DNA of 64,000 bases from Lacticaseibacillus casei DSM 20011 = JCM 1134 = ATCC 393 (GCF_000829055.1 NZ_AP012544.1:496001-560000); one strand, 5' to 3'; positions 32,683 to 42,135 are shown, counted from the stretch's first letter. Made by a program: numbers and translations. The notes: generated by a model not told the origin, from the sequence alone.

Positions 32683-34830
32683 TTACTTGACCATGCTGGC
32701 GTCAAGCTCATACAGGGTGCCGCCACCCATGTCACCGCCCATCCCCATACCACCTGGGGACTTGGTGCTTGAGCTGCTTTGACTACTGTATTTGTTTGAA
32801 GAAACCTTTTTACCGACTTTGGTGACCCAGGATTCAATCTTGGAATTACCTGAGCGACCTGAGGACAGGTAATATTTCATGTCGCCTTTTTTAACGAGGG
32901 CTTTGAATTGTTTGAGGGTAATGGCAGGGTCGGTACCATTAAATCCGCCGATCGCCATGACTGCTTTGCCGGACTTAATGATGTAAGGCGCGGCCGTGCT
33001 GGCGTTGCTGGTAGCAAACAGGTATTTGGCGCTGCCTTGATGTTTTTCAACATACTTCAGCAATCCGCTGTCAACGCTGCCGCTACCAATACCACCGCTG
33101 TTACCGCCGGAGGTCAGAAGTGAAGGACCGGCAGACGTAATCGCAGCTGATGAACCGGCAAGCGTCGGTGTAAGTGACCAGAAGCCCGGCGCTACCAAAA
33201 TAGCGGCAATGGCAACGCCCAGGGCTGATTTGAGCCAACTTCTGGTTCGGCCGATGAAAAGAAGCGCTAAGCCGATTAGACCTGCACCAACCACAAGCCA
33301 TGTCTGCCACTGATAGTACAAGCTGACATACCAAGCCTGGAGTGCCGTTGTTGTCACGATGGCAAGTGGCAATAACCAACTTTGCCAATGCTTGAAGCCC
33401 AGCTTGAATTGCTTAAACATTGTGACAATCCCGATGCCGAACAAAGCAGCAATCGGCGGTGCGAGCATAATCATGTAGTAAGGGTGGAAGAAGCTGGCAA
33501 TTGAGAAGAAACCGGCGACTGGTACGAGCCAACCCATCCAGAAAAGTAAATGATTTTGCTGAGAGGTTGTTTGATACCATTTACGCTTGCGATCAAGATA
33601 ATAGGCAAATGCACTGATGAAGCCGATTAAAGCAGCTGGGACTAACCAACTGATTTGCGGGCCAAGGTCGGATTGGAGCAAGCGTAACGGGCCAGCAGTA
33701 CCAATGGAAAAGGCACCGCCGCCACCGCCACCACCTTTATGGCCGCCCGGAGCACCGCCGCCTGTACCAGGTCCGCCTTTAAAGTTACCTTTTTTGAAGT
33801 TGGCAGGCATTTTCCCGCCGGTAGCTTTTTTGGTTTTGACAGTTGCCTGCTGCTTTTTAGTCCCAGTTGGTGGTGTTCCGCCTTGGGTGTTGCCGGTACC
33901 TGGTTGACCGGACGTGCCTTTAGTTGACTTGCCACCTGGTGGATTGCCGGTCTTACCGGTTGCGCCAGTTGGTGGGGTGCCACCGGTCTTGGACTTGGCA
34001 TTATTCCCCATGCCTGGGAAAGCTGCGCCAGTACCGGTTGTTTGACCTAGTAAGCGTTCAGTACCGTTATAGCCAAAAGCCAATTCCATTTCCGAGTTCG
34101 TTTCAGAACTGCCGACATAGGGTCGCTGAGTCGCAGCAGTCGAATCAACCTGCATTGGCCAGGCTAATGTAGTAACCGCCATGGCGACAGCCGCAATGCC
34201 TAGTGTGGTAAGGCGGCGCCAAAGTTTCTGGTTCGAGGCGAGCCAGTAGAAAAGCAATAGGGCCGGCAAAATCATAAAGGCCTGAAGCATTTTAATATTG
34301 AACGAGACGCCAATTAAGGCAAAACTGACAACCACCAACCATGGCTTGCGGGTGCTAATGGCCTTCATGAGGCACCAGCTAGCAAGCAGTAGGAAGAATT
34401 GTAAGGTGGCGTCCATATTGTTTGTCCGCGAATCCGCAACCACAATCGGCGTCAAAGTGAGTGCCAGTGCGGCTAGTCGCGCTGCCCAGGCATTAAAGCG
34501 TGGCTTGATCATGTTGTAGATTAAGGCAACGCTGCCGATGCCGAACAAAATGGATGGTAGGACGACTGACCAGCCATGAACGCCGAAAATTTTGGCGGAG
34601 ATGGCCATAAACCACAGTGCGACCGGTGGTTTATCAACTGTAATAAAGCCAGCGGGATCAAAAGCGCCGTACCAGAAATTGTGCCAACTTTGAACCATAC
34701 TGGTAATGGCGGCGGTGTAATAATCATTGGCATTGCCTGCTTCCCAGATGTTCCATGCATAGAGAAATGCTGCGAGAATTAAAATGCCAATGAGCCACCA
34801 ATCAACCGTCCATTGTCTAATTTTTTTCAT
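32683..34830 (-). CDS. Family 39 glycosyltransferase (ArnT/PMT-like) with a glycine-rich extracellular insertion
   Basis: 715 aa, multi-pass membrane enzyme. The N-terminal PMT_2 signature is present: WNIWEAGNANDYYTAAITSM, then FITVDKPPVALWF and SRTNNMDATLQFFLLLASW (DxxT-type loop). About eleven helices. Between helices (about residues 270-385) is a long low-complexity loop of Gly, Lys, Thr and Pro (for example TGGTPPTGATGKTGNPPGGK) ending in a run of Gly residues. The C-terminal soluble part (about 585-715) is extracellular with another Ser/Gly-rich patch. It likely transfers a lipid-linked sugar to a cell-wall polymer or protein. It overlaps gtrA by 14 bp. Confidence 0.9.
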   Translation of the reverse strand: MKKIRQWTVDWWLIGILILAAFLYAWNIWEAGNANDYYTAAITSMVQSWHNFWYGAFDPAGFITVDKPPVALWFMAISAKIFGVHGWSVVLPSILFGIGSVALIYNMIKPRFNAWAARLAALALTLTPIVVADSRTNNMDATLQFFLLLASWCLMKAISTRKPWLVVVSFALIGVSFNIKMLQAFMILPALLLFYWLASNQKLWRRLTTLGIAAVAMAVTTLAWPMQVDSTAATQRPYVGSSETNSEMELAFGYNGTERLLGQTTGTGAAFPGMGNNAKSKTGGTPPTGATGKTGNPPGGKSTKGTSGQPGTGNTQGGTPPTGTKKQQATVKTKKATGGKMPANFKKGNFKGGPGTGGGAPGGHKGGGGGGGAFSIGTAGPLRLLQSDLGPQISWLVPAALIGFISAFAYYLDRKRKWYQTTSQQNHLLFWMGWLVPVAGFFSIASFFHPYYMIMLAPPIAALFGIGIVTMFKQFKLGFKHWQSWLLPLAIVTTTALQAWYVSLYYQWQTWLVVGAGLIGLALLFIGRTRSWLKSALGVAIAAILVAPGFWSLTPTLAGSSAAITSAGPSLLTSGGNSGGIGSGSVDSGLLKYVEKHQGSAKYLFATSNASTAAPYIIKSGKAVMAIGGFNGTDPAITLKQFKALVKKGDMKYYLSSGRSGNSKIESWVTKVGKKVSSNKYSSQSSSSTKSPGGMGMGGDMGGGTLYELDASMVK

Positions 34831-35224
34831 GTGCCGTGACTCCCTTTTCTCGGAATACCCAGAACTTACTTAAAAGGAAGTTCGTCGGGACAGTAACCAT
34901 AAGCGAAAACATCGGTGCTAAAGGCTTAGGTAAACCCAAAGCATCATTCCAGAAGCTGGTCAGCACCAGACTTAAAATAAATGTGAGGCCATAAGAGAAA
35001 TAGTATCGCGGCGCTACACTTTTAAGCTGGCGATGATCTTTGACTTTGAAAACCCAGGTATCATTGAGGAAAAGTCCCAAGATGGACGTTAACCCATAAC
35101 CGACACCCATTGCAGCGGTCGGATTGATCAATTGGTATAATATCAGATAGATCAGATAAGTCAAAATGGTGTTGATCCCTCCGACGAGACTGAAGCTTAT
35201 GAATTGTTTCAGCTTTAGGCGCAT
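34817..35224 (-). CDS. GtrA-family membrane protein
   Basis: 135 aa, four transmembrane helices, with the GtrA hallmarks FSLVGGINTILTYLIYLIL and FLNDTWVFKVKD, ending NFLLSKFWVFREKG. GtrA-like proteins are thought to flip polyprenyl-phosphate sugars. First gene of the three-gene glycosylation operon. ATG 35224 has AAGGGAG upstream, and a probable promoter lies in the 200 bp between it and the divergent two-component system. Confidence 0.92.
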   Translation of the reverse strand: MRLKLKQFISFSLVGGINTILTYLIYLILYQLINPTAAMGVGYGLTSILGLFLNDTWVFKVKDHRQLKSVAPRYYFSYGLTFILSLVLTSFWNDALGLPKPLAPMFSLMVTVPTNFLLSKFWVFREKGVTAHEKN

Positions 35225-35378
35225 CGTATCGCTCCCTTCCTGATGAATGGGACTAGTATGCGATGTGCAGCATAAATTAACCTTAAAGGCGATCGGATTT
35301 TTTCTTAAGAAGGTTTTATGGTTGGCGTGTTAGGCTGAAATAGTGGCTGAAGTGATTGAAGTATAATGCGGCTACTGG

Positions 35379-35416
35379 CGCAGATTTCTAACCGCGCCAG
35401 TTCACGCTCACGCTCA
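35379..35416. repeat. Half copy of the dispersed repeat
   Basis: GCGCAGATTTCTAACCGCGCCAGTTCACGCTCACGCTCA matches the left half in reverse orientation, with a duplicated outer CGCTCA. It lies about 20 bp upstream of the response-regulator start codon. Confidence 0.55.
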
Positions 35417-35436
35417 GATTAGTTGGGAGTATAGAA

Positions 35437-36132
35437 ATGACGGTTAAACCAAAAATTCTTGTTATAGAAGACGATCCGGATTTGAATGAAAGCATCGTTG
35501 ACTTCATTCGAGACTTTGCCGACCCTGAAGCCGCGTTAACTGGGGCGGATGGTTTGTATCAGGCGGAGGAAGGGGTGTTTGATGCGATTATCCTGGATAT
35601 CATGCTGCCGGAATTGAATGGCTTCGACTTGTTTAAACAGTTGCGCGCCAAGCAGGTGAAAACGCCGGTGCTTATTTTGACGGCTAAGGATGCGCTTGCC
35701 GATAAGTTGCGCGGGTTTGAATTAGGCGGGGATGATTACCTCACCAAACCGTTTCACCGCGAAGAACTCATTATGCGGCTCAAGGCGTTGTTGAAACGCA
35801 CAGGACACTTTTTTGATGCTGATGGCTTAACTGCTGGGCCATACGAAGTGTATTTAAATCGCCATGAAGTGCTGATCAATGGGCAACCCGTTTCGTTAAA
35901 TGGTAAGGAATTCGACTTGCTCGTGTATTTGCTGCAGAATCAAAAAACCATTATCACGAAAGATCAGATTTTCGATCGACTTTGGGGCTTTGACTCCGAA
36001 ACCGCTGTGAGTGTGGTTGAAGTTTATATGTCGAACTTACGCAAAAAGTTAAAACCGCTGAAAGTTGACGGCTGGATTAAAACCATTCGCAATGTTGGCT
36101 ATATTTTTCAAGAACCGGAGGGCCGTGAATGA
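35437..36132 (+). CDS. OmpR-family response regulator
   Basis: 231 aa. Receiver domain (about 1-120): acidic pair VIEDDPDL, phospho-acceptor Asp in AIILDIMLPELNG, Thr in ILTAKDA and Lys in YLTKPFH. C-terminal winged helix (about 135-230) with EFDLLVYLLQNQ and VEVYMSNLRKKL. ATG 35437 has a GTTGGGAG site. It overlaps the kinase gene by 4 bp. Divergent from the GtrA glycosylation operon, which is a candidate target. The cognate kinase is interrupted by a stop codon. Confidence 0.95.
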   Translation: MTVKPKILVIEDDPDLNESIVDFIRDFADPEAALTGADGLYQAEEGVFDAIILDIMLPELNGFDLFKQLRAKQVKTPVLILTAKDALADKLRGFELGGDDYLTKPFHREELIMRLKALLKRTGHFFDADGLTAGPYEVYLNRHEVLINGQPVSLNGKEFDLLVYLLQNQKTIITKDQIFDRLWGFDSETAVSVVEVYMSNLRKKLKPLKVDGWIKTIRNVGYIFQEPEGRE

Positions 36133-37421
36133 ATGCAGATAAAGGAATTAAGCGGCAGCAGCGGCGCTTGTTTGTCGGTCAGTTGCTGAGTTTCGCCGGA
36201 CTTTTCCTGGTGCTGGGATTGATCGTCTTTTTTCTGTATGAACGCTCGGTTTATCAAGACATTGACCATACGTTAGAGCAGTAAAAGACCATGATCATCA
36301 AACCGGCGACAGGGATGACCACCCCCAACGCCCCACGGCAGCCGGGAGGAAGTCGGCCGATTTTGTTTCGGATGAATATGGTGGTCTTCAATAAAAAAGG
36401 CAAAATTATTAATCAAGCCATGCTGGGCGAACGCTTTTATGCGTATTTCAAGAAACTGAAATTGGATCGGCAGGCGCTTAACAAACTACAGACTTTAGCG
36501 ACCTCGACTGGCACATTTCGAACATTGTTGGTTAAAGTGCCGCAGACGGCCGCTGATCCGCAATATGCCGGGCATTATGTATTGATTTTGCAGAACACCG
36601 ATGCCCAGGAAGCAGCTATTCGCTCGTTTCGGCAGGTTTTGATTGTGATGATTATTTTATTCTGGGCGTTGGCATTGGGATTGTCTTATTGGTTGTCGAC
36701 GCGGGCAATGCGGCCGATTGTGCGGTCGTGGCAACGGCAACAGGATTTTGTTGCGGATGCCGCCCACGAATTGCGGGCACCGCTGGCCGTGATTCAAAGC
36801 AAACAGGAATCTCTGCTGACAAAACCGCAAGCGACAATTATCGATGAAAGCGAAGCGATTGCGACTTCGTTAGGCGAGACCAAGCGTTTGCGGCAATTGA
36901 CCGATGATTTGTTGACGATTGCCAAAGCTGACAGTAACACCATTGAAATCGAGTTAACTGACTTGCGCTTTGATCAGGCTTTAGCGCCACAGTTGGCGTC
37001 TTATCATGACATTGCCAAAAGTCAGGACAAGTCCTTCACGACCAAGCTGCCGCCAGATGGCCATGCTTGGTTTGATGCAGCTCGGATCAAGCAATTGCTG
37101 GTGATTCTGCTAGACAATGCCTTCAAATATACGCAGGCAGGTGATTCGATTTGGGTCGAGGTCACGCAAACGCCGCGGGACTGGCAGCTGATTGTCGGCA
37201 ATTCAGGACCGAATATTGCCGATGCTGACAAATCTCGAATTTTCGAACGCTTTTATCGCGAAGATGCCTCCCGCAGCCGGCAAACTGGCGGCAGCGGCTT
37301 GGGATTGGCCATCGCCCGGTGGATTGTGACGATTCATCATGGTCACATTGAAGTCAAAGACGTCCATCCCCACGGTGCTTTATTTGTTGTGACGCTACCT
37401 AATAAACCACGTGGGGCTTAG
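36129..37421 (+). pseudogene. Sensor histidine kinase interrupted by an in-frame TAA after the first membrane helix
   Basis: The full frame is 430 codons from an ATG overlapping the regulator stop (ATGA). The first TM helix is SFAGLFLVLGLIVFFLYERS. A TAA at 36282-36284 (codon 52, context TLEQ-stop-KTMII) cuts the gene, and the frame continues intact: second TM VLIVMIILFWALALGLSYWL, H-box FVADAAHELRAPLAVIQ (phospho-His), N-box LLVILLDNAFKYT, G-boxes IFERFYRED and GGSGLGLAIARWIV. An ATG at 36291 just after the stop could allow reinitiation, giving a kinase with only one membrane helix and an extracellular domain left untethered. Whether it still signals is unknown. Confidence 0.88.
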
Positions 37422-37455
37422 TTGTCAAATGATGGCAAACGAAAAGCAGTCGTTC

Positions 37456-37498
37456 CGAAGCTTGAAATAGCTTTTGGAACGGCTGCTTTTAAATTTCA
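37456..37498. terminator. Possible terminator after the kinase
   Basis: AAAGCAGTCGTTCCGAAGC pairs with GCTTTTGGAACGGCTGCTTTT around 37442-37491. Confidence 0.7.
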
Positions 37499-37543
37499 AT
37501 CACTTTTTAAACAACGCTTGGTGACAAAACCCTGATACGACGA

Positions 37544-37924
37544 TTAACGGGCAGGATTATTGCGAACCCCATTGGCTTCCGTGAAATCGATAAAGCCCAT
37601 GTTCGTATCAATATCGCCGCCATCACCACTTAAAATCAACGTATTAAGTGTCTTATTAAAGTGAACGTTCATATTTGCATTTAAATCTTCTTGTGAGTAA
37701 CCCTTGATCAGAATCGGCCCGAGGTTGCTATCAATTTTCGTATCATAGTCGGTTGCCGGATCACTGGCTTTGACCACATTCAGTGAAAACTGCACCTGCA
37801 TATGGATCATCGCGTGTTGTGAATAAGGACCAACGCCGTCTTCAAAGGTCAAAAGCAGTTTCTTGTCCGGATCCAAATGAGGCTTGATCTTGTCGATGGC
37901 ACCTTCGTCAAAATGAATTTGCAT
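37544..37924 (-). CDS. HesB/IscA-like (Fe-S biosynthesis superfamily) protein without cysteines
   Basis: 126 aa. It begins MQIHFDEGAIDKIKPHL, matching the start of the lactobacillar Fe-S_biosyn (PF01521) proteins, and continues LLLTFEDGVGPYSQHAMIH. The three metal-binding cysteines of IscA are absent, as is usual in this subgroup, so a Fe-S scaffold role is doubtful. ATG 37924 is preferred because GGGAG lies upstream; the longer frame from 37975 adds a poorly conserved tail. The function of these cysteine-less proteins is unknown. Confidence 0.8.
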   Translation of the reverse strand: MQIHFDEGAIDKIKPHLDPDKKLLLTFEDGVGPYSQHAMIHMQVQFSLNVVKASDPATDYDTKIDSNLGPILIKGYSQEDLNANMNVHFNKTLNTLILSGDGGDIDTNMGFIDFTEANGVRNNPAR

Positions 37925-38020
37925 GCAATCAACTCCCTTCGACGTAAACATAGGCTGATTAGGAAGCAAAAGCAACTGATTCGACGCGGTGATTGGCTCA
38001 ACGACGCTATGGATGCGGTG

Positions 38021-39508
38021 TTATTTGGGATGATGGGTGAGAAGTTGCCGGTGTTCTAAATAGCATCGGACCTTAAAGCTGGCACCGAGCTTAAAACAGG
38101 TTTCAGCGTCTTTTAGATTCAATCCAGTCAACTCGCTTATGTGATTAAGACGATAGCGCAATGTATTGAAGTGAATGTAAAGGTGTTTTGCGGTGTGAGT
38201 AAGATTTTCACCATATTCAAGATAGGCATCCAGCGTCCTCACTAATTCGGTTTTGTTGTCCGCATCGTAAGCCATTAAAGTTTTGACCGCGGGATTGATG
38301 AAAAAAGGCAGAATTTCAACATGGTCTACCTGTCCTAGTAATAAGTCAAAGAACGCATCTTCGCAAAAAGTAACCGGATCGGGCGGCAGTTTGAGTTTAG
38401 CGGTTCTGCGGAAAACCGCGTAAGCTGCAATGGTATCTTCTGGACGTGCATATTGATTCGAAACAATTAGGCGGCAGTCTGCGCGATTGGCAACATCGAT
38501 TAACTTGGCTTTGAATGGGTAGCTATTATAAGTTGGTAAATCGATTGAAATAAGCACTAAACAGTGATGGTGGTAGATAGTGATGAGCACTTGGCTGAAG
38601 AGCGGTGTTAGGAGATACTTTAGCCGTTCTTTCAAACTTGCCAGGGACTGACCGGCTTGCGGTTCAGCTTTGATTAAGACCATACTCGCAGGCAGTGTTG
38701 CATTTTCGCGCGCAAATTGAGCGGCAAATGTTGTGGTTTGCTGCTCAGTTAACAACATAGTCAGCAAGTAATCACGTTTGGAAGCTGCAGTTGGCATGAC
38801 CCTATTTTTGACCAGCGAGCTGATAATGACTTTTATTTGGCCGTTTACTTTTGCAATCTGGATGGCATTGATAGCTGTCGTTAGCGCTGGCATGATCAGA
38901 TACCCGAGCGCGTCATTATGATATGCGAGTGGCATAAAGAGCAAAGGAAGATGAAGGCCATTGCTGGTGGGCATTATGATCTGGGAACTGTTTGAGACAA
39001 CATGAAGATGCTTGAGCGGTAGAGACAACTGGCTGGCGTTCAAGACTGTTGTAAGTTGCTGCCGATTAGCAGGGTTGGGCACTGCTTTTAAAACGACTTG
39101 GCCTAGAAGGTTAACGATGACTAACGGATTATTTAGTGCACGGGCACTTTGTTCAAAAATCGTTTTAAAATCGGCGGTGATCGCTTTAATTGCCAACTGA
39201 GTTAGTTGATCTTGCAATTCGGCTGTTGGTGCTAATAAACTGCTGGCGCGATCAAAGAGTTGTGTCAGCTGCTCCGCAGAGGCATTTGGCAACTGCGCAC
39301 AAGTGACTGGCTTGATGTTGCCATCAAGATAGATGGCCATTTGTATTTTGTTTTGCGGTGAAACAGTTACGTGAATAACGTCGGGCGCGCCTTGACTAAC
39401 GGGTATCGGATCGAGATACATGTTGGTTACTTCAGGGTTCGCCGCAATATTATTAACGATAATGGGCATCGTCGTTTCAAGCCGATGCAAAAAAGTTTTT
39501 AGTTTCAT
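38021..39508 (-). CDS. PucR/CdaR-like transcriptional regulator
   Basis: 495 aa. The N-terminal region (about 1-180) has no named domain I recognise. The middle contains a GGDEF-like/CdaR-type segment. The C-terminus has the PucR HTH_30 signature LDAYLEYGENLTHTAKHLY and IHFNTLRYRLNHISELTGL. Such proteins usually activate adjacent catabolic operons in response to a metabolite. It is divergent from the SDR/ADC/nitroreductase/oxidase operon, 186 bp away, and very likely regulates it. ATG 39508 has AAGGAAA upstream. Confidence 0.8.
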   Translation of the reverse strand: MKLKTFLHRLETTMPIIVNNIAANPEVTNMYLDPIPVSQGAPDVIHVTVSPQNKIQMAIYLDGNIKPVTCAQLPNASAEQLTQLFDRASSLLAPTAELQDQLTQLAIKAITADFKTIFEQSARALNNPLVIVNLLGQVVLKAVPNPANRQQLTTVLNASQLSLPLKHLHVVSNSSQIIMPTSNGLHLPLLFMPLAYHNDALGYLIMPALTTAINAIQIAKVNGQIKVIISSLVKNRVMPTAASKRDYLLTMLLTEQQTTTFAAQFARENATLPASMVLIKAEPQAGQSLASLKERLKYLLTPLFSQVLITIYHHHCLVLISIDLPTYNSYPFKAKLIDVANRADCRLIVSNQYARPEDTIAAYAVFRRTAKLKLPPDPVTFCEDAFFDLLLGQVDHVEILPFFINPAVKTLMAYDADNKTELVRTLDAYLEYGENLTHTAKHLYIHFNTLRYRLNHISELTGLNLKDAETCFKLGASFKVRCYLEHRQLLTHHPK

Positions 39509-39611
39509 GTATTTTCCTTAAAGTGCAGCATATCCACACTTTTGACAATTGGCAAAAACTGACAAAACTACTTGCTCATTCCTGTGCAAACTACCTCTTC
39601 ATCATACTTTT

Positions 39612-39625
39612 TGAAAGCGCTATCG
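39612..39625 (+). promoter_or_regulatory. Catabolite-responsive element (cre)
   Basis: TGAAAGCGCTATCG matches the CcpA consensus TGWNANCGNTNWCA at 13 of 14 positions. It lies between the PucR-like gene and the SDR operon, so carbon catabolite control is predicted. Confidence 0.7.
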
Positions 39626-39632
39626 TAAAGGC

Positions 39633-39652
39633 ATATTCGGAAATGCGAATAT
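39633..39652. promoter_or_regulatory. Inverted repeat, candidate regulator-binding site
   Basis: ATATTCG - 6 bp - CGAATAT, perfect 7-bp arms, 43 bp upstream of the SDR start codon. Possible operator for the PucR-like regulator. Confidence 0.45.
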
Positions 39653-39694
39653 TACGATTTGCTTTTTAAGAAAGTCATGGGGAGGTTGTCAACA

Positions 39695-40555
39695 TTGAAA
39701 GAATTTAAAGGTAAAGTCATGTTCATTACCGGCGCAGCTCACGGATTTGGTCGGGTGATTGCTGAGGAAGGTGCTAAGCGGGGGATGAAGCTGGCCTTGA
39801 TCGACATTGATGATGCGGCACTTAACGAAACTTATCAAATGGTGATTGCCCGTGGTGCAGATGCCATCATGGTTCCAGCAGACGTGACCAAAGAATCAGC
39901 GGTCAATGAAGCAATTGACCAAACGCTACACGCTTTTAAACAAATTGATTTACTGATTAATGATGCCGGTATTGCTTTACCTGGTCGAATGTGGGAATTA
40001 CCAACGCGCGATTGGGAATGGATCCTGCACGTCAATGTTATGAGCCAGGTTTATGCCATGAAGCGAATCATTCCAATCATGATGGCACAGAAAACGCATG
40101 GCGTTATTCTGAACGTTGCTTCGATTGCCGGATTGGTCGACACGCCAGGAATGCCTGCCTACCACGCTAGTAAATTTGCTAGCGTCGGTATGACGGAAGC
40201 GACAGCATATGATTTGCAACGCGCCGGAGCCGATATTGAGATGCACGTCATGTGTCCGGGTTTTGTCCAAACCGATCTCTACCACACAGAACAACATCGT
40301 CCTAAACAATACAGCGATCCAAGTGACCCTTACTATCAAAGTGAAGCGTTTTTGAAAGGACAGCAATTTGCCAAGTACGTGATTACGAACGGCATGCCAA
40401 TTGATACTATTGCGGCGACTGTTTTCAAAGCACTTGAAGACAATCAGTTCTATATTCTGACCCACCCGCAATTCAATCCACTGATTTTGGATCGGGTTAA
40501 TCGCATCGTGAAGAATGGTGCGCCAGATGTTCACGTAATGGACGGCATTATGTAA
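39695..40555 (+). CDS. Short-chain dehydrogenase/reductase (SDR)
   Basis: 286 aa classical SDR. NAD(P)-binding GAAHGFGRVIAEEGAKRG, LINDAGIALPGRMWE (NAG motif), catalytic Ser in VASIAGLVD and catalytic YxxxK in PAYHASKFASVGM. The acidic residue DIDD after beta2 suggests NAD+. Start TTG 39695, chosen because GGGGAGG lies 9 nt upstream; earlier in-frame starts lack a site. First gene of a four-gene plus-strand operon with an ADC-like protein, a nitroreductase and an alpha-hydroxyacid oxidase-like enzyme. The substrate is probably a small alcohol, hydroxyacid or ketone; not determinable here. Confidence 0.9.
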   Translation: MKEFKGKVMFITGAAHGFGRVIAEEGAKRGMKLALIDIDDAALNETYQMVIARGADAIMVPADVTKESAVNEAIDQTLHAFKQIDLLINDAGIALPGRMWELPTRDWEWILHVNVMSQVYAMKRIIPIMMAQKTHGVILNVASIAGLVDTPGMPAYHASKFASVGMTEATAYDLQRAGADIEMHVMCPGFVQTDLYHTEQHRPKQYSDPSDPYYQSEAFLKGQQFAKYVITNGMPIDTIAATVFKALEDNQFYILTHPQFNPLILDRVNRIVKNGAPDVHVMDGIM

Positions 40556-40584
40556 CTTGCGCTTTTTGAAAGGAGTCGTTAAAC

Positions 40585-41430
40585 ATGTCGAGCTATGTTG
40601 TGTCACAGACAGACGTTAAGAATTTTCTGAATTTACCAAGCATGAATGACCAAGAAGGGATCAGTTTTGCTTATGCTACCGATGAAAAAGTACTAGCTAA
40701 ACTCATTCCGAAACCGTTGAAATTGGTTGCACCGATCGTTTGCGGATATGTAGTTCAAAGGGGGAAACCCAGTTTTGGTGGACCTTATCTAGAACAAACA
40801 CTATTTGCGCTTGTCAGTTATCAAGACAAAATGGTGGGATCTTACCCGTTGACGCTATTGTTACATGGCCCTGGTGCCGAATCAGGATTGGTCGCTGGAC
40901 GTGAAGGCGCGGGTATTCCTAAGAAGCTGGCAGATCGCATCGAACTGCGGCGCAACGACAATCAAGCAACTGCTTCGGTTGATCGCCATGGTAAAACCTT
41001 ATTGACAGTGGACTGGGAAGCAGGAGACGTTAACGATCCGTCAATACTGAAAACTTTTGGCAGCCAGTTTGCGTTGAATAAACCCTCGGAAATGAATAGC
41101 TTTTTCTTCACTTATGATCTAAATCAAGACGATCATGGAGCAAATCATTTTACAAATGTTGAGCTTGTTGCGACGCAAATGCAGTCACTAGCTGATCGCG
41201 TTGAACCCGGTAAGTTGAAAATTAAAGTTGATTCAACTGAGGATGATCCATTCGGTGAATTACCTGTTCTCAAACCACTCGGCGCTATGTGGTACCATTT
41301 TGCAACGTCAACGATGGTCAAGACGCTGCACTTGGAGAAAGTCGATGCTGAAAAAACAGCTCCTTACCTGATCACAGGCCGTTATGACCGCAGCATGATG
41401 AATCCGTTAGCGACCACCTATATTATTTGA
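40585..41430 (+). CDS. Acetoacetate decarboxylase-like protein
   Basis: 281 aa, PF06314-type. The conserved block VAGREGAGIPKKLADRIELR corresponds to the active-site region of acetoacetate decarboxylase (E-x-G-x-P-K-K, with the Schiff-base Lys). Other family blocks: FAYATDEKVLAKLIPKPLKL at the N-terminus and QSLADRVEPGKLKIKVDSTE. ATG 40585 follows GAAAGGAG. Second gene of the operon, 29 bp after the SDR. Many ADC-like proteins are not decarboxylases but aldolase-dehydratases or unknown, so the reaction is inferred only at superfamily level. Confidence 0.83.
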   Translation: MSSYVVSQTDVKNFLNLPSMNDQEGISFAYATDEKVLAKLIPKPLKLVAPIVCGYVVQRGKPSFGGPYLEQTLFALVSYQDKMVGSYPLTLLLHGPGAESGLVAGREGAGIPKKLADRIELRRNDNQATASVDRHGKTLLTVDWEAGDVNDPSILKTFGSQFALNKPSEMNSFFFTYDLNQDDHGANHFTNVELVATQMQSLADRVEPGKLKIKVDSTEDDPFGELPVLKPLGAMWYHFATSTMVKTLHLEKVDAEKTAPYLITGRYDRSMMNPLATTYII

Positions 41431-41475
41431 ATGAAAACGATTAATATATTTATATAAGAAATGAGGTAATTCAAA

Positions 41476-42135
41476 ATGACAGACACAGTAGCAGCACCAA
41501 AGTTAACAAACAACGATTTGGCCAATGTGATGTTTGACCGCCATTCGGTCCGGAAGTTTGATCCCAACGTCAAAATCAGCCGGGATGAATTGCAGGAAAT
41601 GATCAAGGAGGCAACCACCGCACCCTCAGCATGCAACTTGCAATCGTGGCATTTTGTCATCATCGATACACCGGAAGCAAAAGAAAAGTTGAAGAAAGCG
41701 GCCATGAAGTTCAACTATCCGCAAATCGATACGAGTTCCGCGATTATTTTCATTGCAGGGGATACGCAATCGCACGAAGTTTATCGCGATGTCTGGACCA
41801 AAGTTTTCAAGGCCGGCAAGATCAGCAAAGAGAAACTTGATCAGATTTTCAATACGTTCTTGCCACTTTATGAACACGCCTCGCCGGAGTTCCTGACCCT
41901 AGACGCAACCATTGATGGTGCGATGGTCGGCATGCAACTGCTTTTGCTGGCGCGCGCTCACGGGTATGACGCCAATCCTTGGTCTGGCTACGACTTTAAA
42001 ACGATTATTCCAACGTTGGGACTGGATCCGAAACGGTTTGTGCCGGTTATGGCGATTGCGATTGGGAAAGCAGCGGAAAAGCCACTGAAAACCGACCGTT
42101 ACGATGTCAATCAGTTAATTGACTACTTGGCATAA
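41476..42135 (+). CDS. Nitroreductase-family NAD(P)H oxidoreductase
   Basis: 219 aa FMN-binding protein. N-terminal FDRHSVRKFDPNVKIS (R-S-x-R phosphate-binding motif of FMN), then ATTAPSACNLQSWHFVII and the C-terminal PTLGLDPKRFVPVMAIAIGK. ATG 41476 has GAGGTAA upstream. Third gene of the operon. It probably reduces an enone, nitro compound or flavin and feeds the adjacent flavoenzyme pathway, but no specific substrate can be named. Confidence 0.9.
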   Translation: MTDTVAAPKLTNNDLANVMFDRHSVRKFDPNVKISRDELQEMIKEATTAPSACNLQSWHFVIIDTPEAKEKLKKAAMKFNYPQIDTSSAIIFIAGDTQSHEVYRDVWTKVFKAGKISKEKLDQIFNTFLPLYEHASPEFLTLDATIDGAMVGMQLLLLARAHGYDANPWSGYDFKTIIPTLGLDPKRFVPVMAIAIGKAAEKPLKTDRYDVNQLIDYLA

